A stretch of DNA of 10,213 nucleotides, taken from Saccoglossus kowalevskii. Its lineage: Eukaryota > Hemichordata > Enteropneusta > Harrimaniidae. The position numbers were made by a program, and so were the translations under genes. The first letter of the stretch is position 1, and the number at the start of each line of letters is the position of its first letter. This document shows, one piece after another, positions 8,501 through 10,213 of this stretch. The notes beneath the pieces were generated by a model. It did not search any database, was not told the origin of the DNA, and saw only the letters and a list, made by a program, of their open reading frames with translations. The stretch is from assembly GCF_000003605.2 (NCBI RefSeq), contig NW_003135382.1, forward strand, positions 34,192-44,404. The letters are read 5' to 3'.

Positions 8501-9658
8501 TGACATTATAATAATAATCTAATGAGGTCAAGTAAGTGTAAATGTATAACTGAGAACATTGCTAACTATTTAGATCTGTACACAGATTTTTAAAGGTCAA
8601 ACCACTTTTCCACACCAATTAATGAAAGAATAACAAAAATCATCAACTTTAATCTTTGCCAAAAAAACATAAATTATCAGTAACATTAACTAAAAAAATG
8701 TTTGTAATGACAAAACACAGTAGAAACAAATATATATAATCTTCTAACAATATTGAAGTTATTCAGCAAAATTGAACAGCGGCCATGTTTTAATGATTCA
8801 TTATCAGTCATTTCAAAATGGTGAACTTTCAATTGTGCCATGTAATGACATTTCATGTATACCCCGGTAGTTAGGCAGGATATCACAGTCATGGTCATGT
8901 GATTAGTAATATAAAATTACTACTATTTGTATATGACACATCCAGAAAGTCACATCACAAAAATAAACTGCAATGGAATTTTAGATCAAAATTGGAAGTT
9001 GCTTCTTTTTTTTAACAATGGTATTTTAAGTGTCTTCACAAAGGTGAAAGTAATTAATCTCCAAATGTGTAGCTAGTTTATTTTCAGGATGATGATACTG
9101 TGAATTTGGTCTGCTTTCCTCTAATATGTGAATGTGTTTTCTTATAATGAATAGCAAGGATACCATCCTCACATCCCAGAATTATATATGCAATTAAACT
9201 GCAAAACATTAAAAAATATTTGTTTTTAGTCTTAGTACATACTAATAGAAAAATACTGAAAATAAATTCAACCAACTTATTTTCATTCACTTTTTTATTT
9301 TCACTTGGATTTTATTTTCGTTATTTTCACTGAAGGGGTGAAATACCCTTTCTCTATTTTACATTTAGCTCATCAAAAATCAGTGAAATTAAACTTCAAA
9401 CAAAACAGTCAAATTGTCTGCGAATATTAAATCCAGCTAAAATAAAGTATTTTACAGTTTTCGATTTTAAATTTGTAATTATTGCCTACCTTTGTATGAG
9501 AGGGTAAAGGAATCCGACCGTCCAATAGATGGGAATACTTGTATTACTTTCATGGACAGGTACTCGTAGCTAGTGGATGCACCCTGATCCACAGCAAATC
9601 GACGAATTTCTTGACTGTCGTCGGCAGTCTGCAAATATGCTTTTACTGTAATAGACAT
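5412..9658 (-). CDS. SQSTM1: Sequestosome-1 / p62 selective autophagy receptor, seven coding exons, complete
   Basis: This gene encodes the p62 cargo receptor, which polymerises through PB1, binds ubiquitinated cargo through UBA and tethers it to Atg8/LC3 on the phagophore. Coding exons by hand: 9658-9490, 8463-8368, 8217-7994, 7035-6801, 6642-6344, 5860-5716 and 5557-5412. They total 1314 bp, or 437 codons plus TGA. Every intron is GT..AG with matching phase (1, 1, 0, 1, 0, 1). Domains in order are PB1 (about 2-88), ZZ (107-150), a KNVGDAV...VDVDVE block (228-250), an Arg/Gly-rich patch (258-297), a LIR (356-363) and UBA (391-433). The start at 9658 gives MSITVKAYL, which aligns with the known p62 N-terminus, and it is the first ATG of the predicted spliced mRNA. 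No polyadenylation site was fixed. A TATAAA variant signal lies at 5332-5337 and an AATAAA at 4746-4751. The identification rests on domains, order, length and exact linker motifs. Exon ends are read by eye, not from transcripts. Confidence 0.96.
5716..5860 (-). CDS. SQSTM1: SQSTM1 coding exon 6: LC3-interacting region
   Basis: This 145-bp exon codes residues 342-389. It carries SSDENDWTVV, a canonical LIR with W360 and V363 as the two hydrophobic anchors and D356, E357 and D359 just before them. This is the site that binds Atg8/LC3/GABARAP. Directly after it comes QDPISSEPQ, in the place of the vertebrate KEAP1-binding DPSTGE motif, but without the T-G-E core. The acceptor CCATAG ends at 5861 and the donor AAGG/GTAAGT is at 5715-5714. 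Phase is 0 in and 1 out. Confidence 0.93.
5945..6288. mobile_element. Candidate MITE with TTAA target duplication in SQSTM1 intron 5
   Basis: TTAA at 5945-5948 is followed by AGGGGAA (5949-5955). At the other end TTCCCCT (6278-6284) is followed by TTAA (6285-6288). Inverted ends with TTAA outside are the signature of piggyBac-type elements and their short non-autonomous forms. The 336-bp interior has no coding frame and includes an ATGGCGGC stretch. The inverted repeat is only seven bases, so the family assignment is tentative. The right end lies about 55 bp from the donor of exon 5, and the intron still looks intact. Confidence 0.5.
6344..6642 (-). CDS. SQSTM1: SQSTM1 coding exon 5: VDVDVE block, Arg/Gly/Cys patch and acidic linker
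   Basis: Codes residues 242-341. It opens with GIDVDVDVENHGMRKR, matching the conserved segment of vertebrate p62 that ends in a basic cluster (an NLS-like MRKR here). Residues 258-297 are then very rich in Gly and Arg, with RGRGGRGG at 281-288, cysteines at 258, 263, 280 and 293, and histidines at 262 and 271. From 298 on it is Gln, Thr, Asp, Asn and Glu-rich and probably disordered. I do not recall an Arg/Gly patch at this place in vertebrate p62. The acceptor TTCCACAG ends at 6643. The donor CAATG/GTGAAT at 6343-6342 is less canonical than the others but restores phase 0 with the next exon. Confidence 0.9.
6801..7035 (-). CDS. SQSTM1: SQSTM1 coding exon 4: linker and KNVG block
   Basis: Codes residues 164-241 plus the first base of codon 242. 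It begins GFSFRPGLWRLFSGLRPG, resembling the GFSHSRWLRK part of vertebrate p62. An acidic low-complexity stretch rich in Glu, Ala and Pro follows (about 199-225), then NPQED and KNVGDAVADMLKPFG. The KNVG segment is one of the best conserved linker parts of p62. NPQED sits where the vertebrate TRAF6-binding motif lies, but it does not fully fit P-x-E-x-x-(aromatic/acidic), because position six is M227. The acceptor ATATAG ends at 7036 and the donor TTTG/GTAAGT is at 6800-6799. Confidence 0.93.
7306..7867. repeat. Minisatellite: eight tandem 70-bp units in SQSTM1 intron 3
   Basis: TTAATATAGA recurs at 7311, 7381, 7451, 7521, 7591, 7661, 7731 and 7801, exactly 70 bases apart, giving about eight copies. 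The units differ at only two places. A G replaces A at 7364 and 7574, and a T replaces C at 7708 and 7848. Such uniformity points to recent expansion or ongoing homogenisation. Each unit holds a short CTTG/CAAG hairpin and a CCTG/CAGG hairpin. The array takes up more than half of the 958-bp intron. Confidence 0.97.
7862..7880. repeat. Perfect 7-bp hairpin at the right end of the 70-bp array
   Basis: GGTATTT and AAATACC form an inverted repeat with a five-base loop. The left arm is the last part of the final array unit and the right arm lies in unique sequence, so the hairpin marks the array boundary. It could be chance or the terminus of a mobile element. Confidence 0.6.
7994..8217 (-). CDS. 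SQSTM1: SQSTM1 coding exon 3: ZZ-type zinc finger
   Basis: Codes residues 89-163. The ZZ finger spans about 107-150, with zinc ligands C112, C115, C126, C129, C135, C138, H144 and H147 in the CDGC, KCVVC, LCKGC and HPEH pattern. D113, D131 and D133 occupy the acidic positions that in human p62 (D129, D147, D149) grip the N-terminal residue of N-degrons, so that function is probably kept. The exon ends in GRSHMG, the start of the linker. The acceptor TTTTAG ends at 8218. The donor GGGG/GTAAGT is at 7993-7992 and opens the repeat-filled intron 3. Confidence 0.96.
8368..8463 (-). CDS. SQSTM1: SQSTM1 coding exon 2: PB1 acidic OPCA motif
   Basis: This 96-bp exon codes residues 57-88 and is too short to show as a long open frame. 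It reads DSEGDFIAFSSDNEL and then EDIFRVYIK, the OPCA acidic loop and last strand of PB1. D57, E59, D61, D68 and E70 supply the acidic face. Together with K6/R19/R20 in exon 1 this makes a two-faced PB1, so the protein should be able to form p62 filaments. The acceptor TTTTCAG ends at 8464 and the donor AAAC/GTAAGT is at 8367-8366. Phase is 1 in and 1 out. Confidence 0.95.
8464..9489 (-). other. SQSTM1 coding intron 1 (1026 bp), no gene seen
   Basis: The intron between the two PB1 exons has a GTAGGC donor and a TTTTCAG acceptor. Open frames inside it, such as 8686-8898 and 9084-9290, have no domain-like sequence and are AT-rich chance frames. No repeat family or RNA gene was recognised. Confidence 0.85.
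9490..9658 (-). CDS. SQSTM1: SQSTM1 coding exon 1: start codon and first two thirds of PB1
   Basis: Codes residues 1-56 plus the first base of codon 57. The start MSITVKAYL is followed by EIRRFAVD. K6 and the R19-R20 pair match the basic face of p62-type PB1 domains, which docks onto the acidic face of the next subunit. The acceptor ACCCACAG ends at 9665, six bases before the ATG. The donor CAAAG/GTAGGC is at 9489-9488. An alternative reading would extend ten codons upstream, but it has no ATG and runs through the pyrimidine tract of the acceptor, so 9658 is the start. Confidence 0.95.
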
Positions 9659-9933
9659 GCTATACTGTGGGTAGAAGGACAAACACAAGTCAATATAACA
9701 CCAACAAATGACTTCAGTTTAGGCTCAGACGACTAAAGGACCAGGTCAGAATCCGTGATTCGACGTTATGAACTTGAAACATATCCGAATGCGCATCAAA
9801 ACATTGTCAACGAATGCTCGAACATCCAGAAACCACTGGATCCTAAGCCATCGTTCGAATTGCACGGTTCGCGAACAGATGTAAACATTATACAGCACTC
9901 GCGAAAACACTGGTAGTGTAAATAAACAAATAC

Positions 9934-10016
9934 CTGTAGCTGCTTCTCTCGTGGAACTGTGTCAATAATAGTCTTATTGGAGATGCTTGTCTGTATGCTC
10001 GTCGTCCGCGGTAATA
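9934..10016 (-). other. SQSTM1: Predicted noncoding first exon of SQSTM1 (5' UTR)
   Basis: A TATA box at 10047-10040 places the start of transcription near 10016. A donor CTACAG/GTATTT lies at 9933-9932. A strong acceptor with a pyrimidine tract (TCCTTCTACCCACAG) ends at 9665, six bases before the start codon. Splicing these joins an exon of about 83 bases with no ATG on the minus strand to the coding exon, across a 269-bp intron (9665-9933). The exact transcription start is inferred from TATA spacing only. Confidence 0.55.
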
Positions 10017-10039
10017 ATATTCCTCGGTTCGATCTGGAG

Positions 10040-10047
10040 TATTTATA
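10040..10047 (-). promoter_or_regulatory. TATA box, TATAAATA, of SQSTM1
   Basis: TATAAATA reads on the minus strand, about 107 bases upstream of the predicted donor of the noncoding exon. Its place between a CCAAT box and the first exon makes it the best core promoter candidate. No antioxidant-response element of the form TGA(C/G)nnnGC was found in the adjoining sequence. Confidence 0.55.
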
Positions 10048-10132
10048 CACAAATCAAAGGTTCTCGTTGGTTCCAAATTGCAAAATCTGTCAAGTCACCG
10101 ACGACGAACAACAATATAATTATGCATGTCAG

Positions 10133-10137
10133 CCAAT
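10133..10137 (+). promoter_or_regulatory. CCAAT box (NF-Y type), inverted relative to SQSTM1
   Basis: The plus strand reads CAGCCAATCAG, which is CTGATTGGCTG in the direction of the gene. It lies about 86 bases upstream of the TATA box, a usual distance for NF-Y sites, and the flanks fit the extended NF-Y consensus. No function has been shown. Confidence 0.4.
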
Positions 10138-10197
10138 CAGACTCTGGTTCGGGTCAGATAATCTGCGTATATGTCACTGCGCGGTGTTAAAAATAGC

Positions 10198-10213
10198 ATA
10201 ATAATAATAATAA
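10198..10213. repeat. ATA trinucleotide microsatellite at the window edge
   Basis: A run of (ATA)n fills the last 16 bases and continues out of the window, so its full length is unknown. Confidence 0.8.

Noticed and set aside
8686-9290. Minus-strand frames in SQSTM1 intron 1
   Set aside because: They are AT-rich chance frames with no motifs, inside an intron whose borders are well supported.
10020-10040. GGTTCGA string as a tRNA or SINE B box
   Set aside because: The match stops after seven bases, and no A box or cloverleaf is found nearby.
9888-10076. Minus-strand ATG frame upstream of SQSTM1
   Set aside because: It begins upstream of the TATA box, has no recognisable domain, and does not join the p62 frame through the 9934/9664 junction.
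9959-10201. Plus-strand frames over the promoter
   Set aside because: There are two overlapping frames with no domain-like content, lying over the predicted promoter and first exon of the opposite strand.
9934-10213. NRF2 antioxidant-response element or TFEB CLEAR site in the SQSTM1 promoter
   Set aside because: The closest string, TGACATGC, has the wrong spacing for TGA(C/G)nnnGC. No GTCACGTGAC-like site is present. CACGTG strings at 41-46 and near 3664 are far from the gene.

Overview
This window is animal nuclear DNA. It has spliced genes with GT..AG introns, a decayed LINE retrotransposon, inverted-repeat elements and satellite-like repeats, in an AT-rich background. It is most likely from an invertebrate. 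The species cannot be fixed from the sequence, and no bacterial, organellar or viral signal was seen.

Right half (about 5300-10150, minus strand): a complete gene for sequestosome-1/p62, the selective-autophagy receptor. Seven coding exons were joined by hand at consensus splice sites, and all six junction phases agree. They give a 437-codon protein with PB1 (residues about 2-88), ZZ zinc finger (107-150), a conserved KNVG...VDVDVE segment (228-250), an LC3-interacting motif (356-363) and a C-terminal UBA domain (391-433). The length and domain order match vertebrate p62, which is about 440 residues. A noncoding first exon, a TATA box and a CCAAT box lie upstream. The unusual part is a Gly/Arg/Cys/His-rich patch at residues 258-297.

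The introns of this gene carry repeats. Intron 3 holds eight nearly identical 70-bp tandem copies. Intron 5 holds a roughly 336-bp element with short inverted ends and TTAA on both sides, like a piggyBac-type MITE.

Middle (about 3345-5300): no complete gene. It contains one plus-strand candidate exon (4200-4349) with good splice sites and a weak tetraspanin-like look, two inverted-repeat-bounded segments that may be MITEs, and an AT microsatellite.

Left (about 700-3340, minus strand): a 5'-truncated, frameshifted LINE. It carries the end of an APE-type endonuclease, reverse transcriptase fingers, palm and thumb pieces, and a C-terminal region. Nothing could be assigned in positions 1-699.

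I found no convincing wholly new system. The observations most worth following are the Arg/Gly/Cys patch in p62, the divergent KEAP1-binding region next to a clear LIR, the intronic 70-bp array and the orphan exon.
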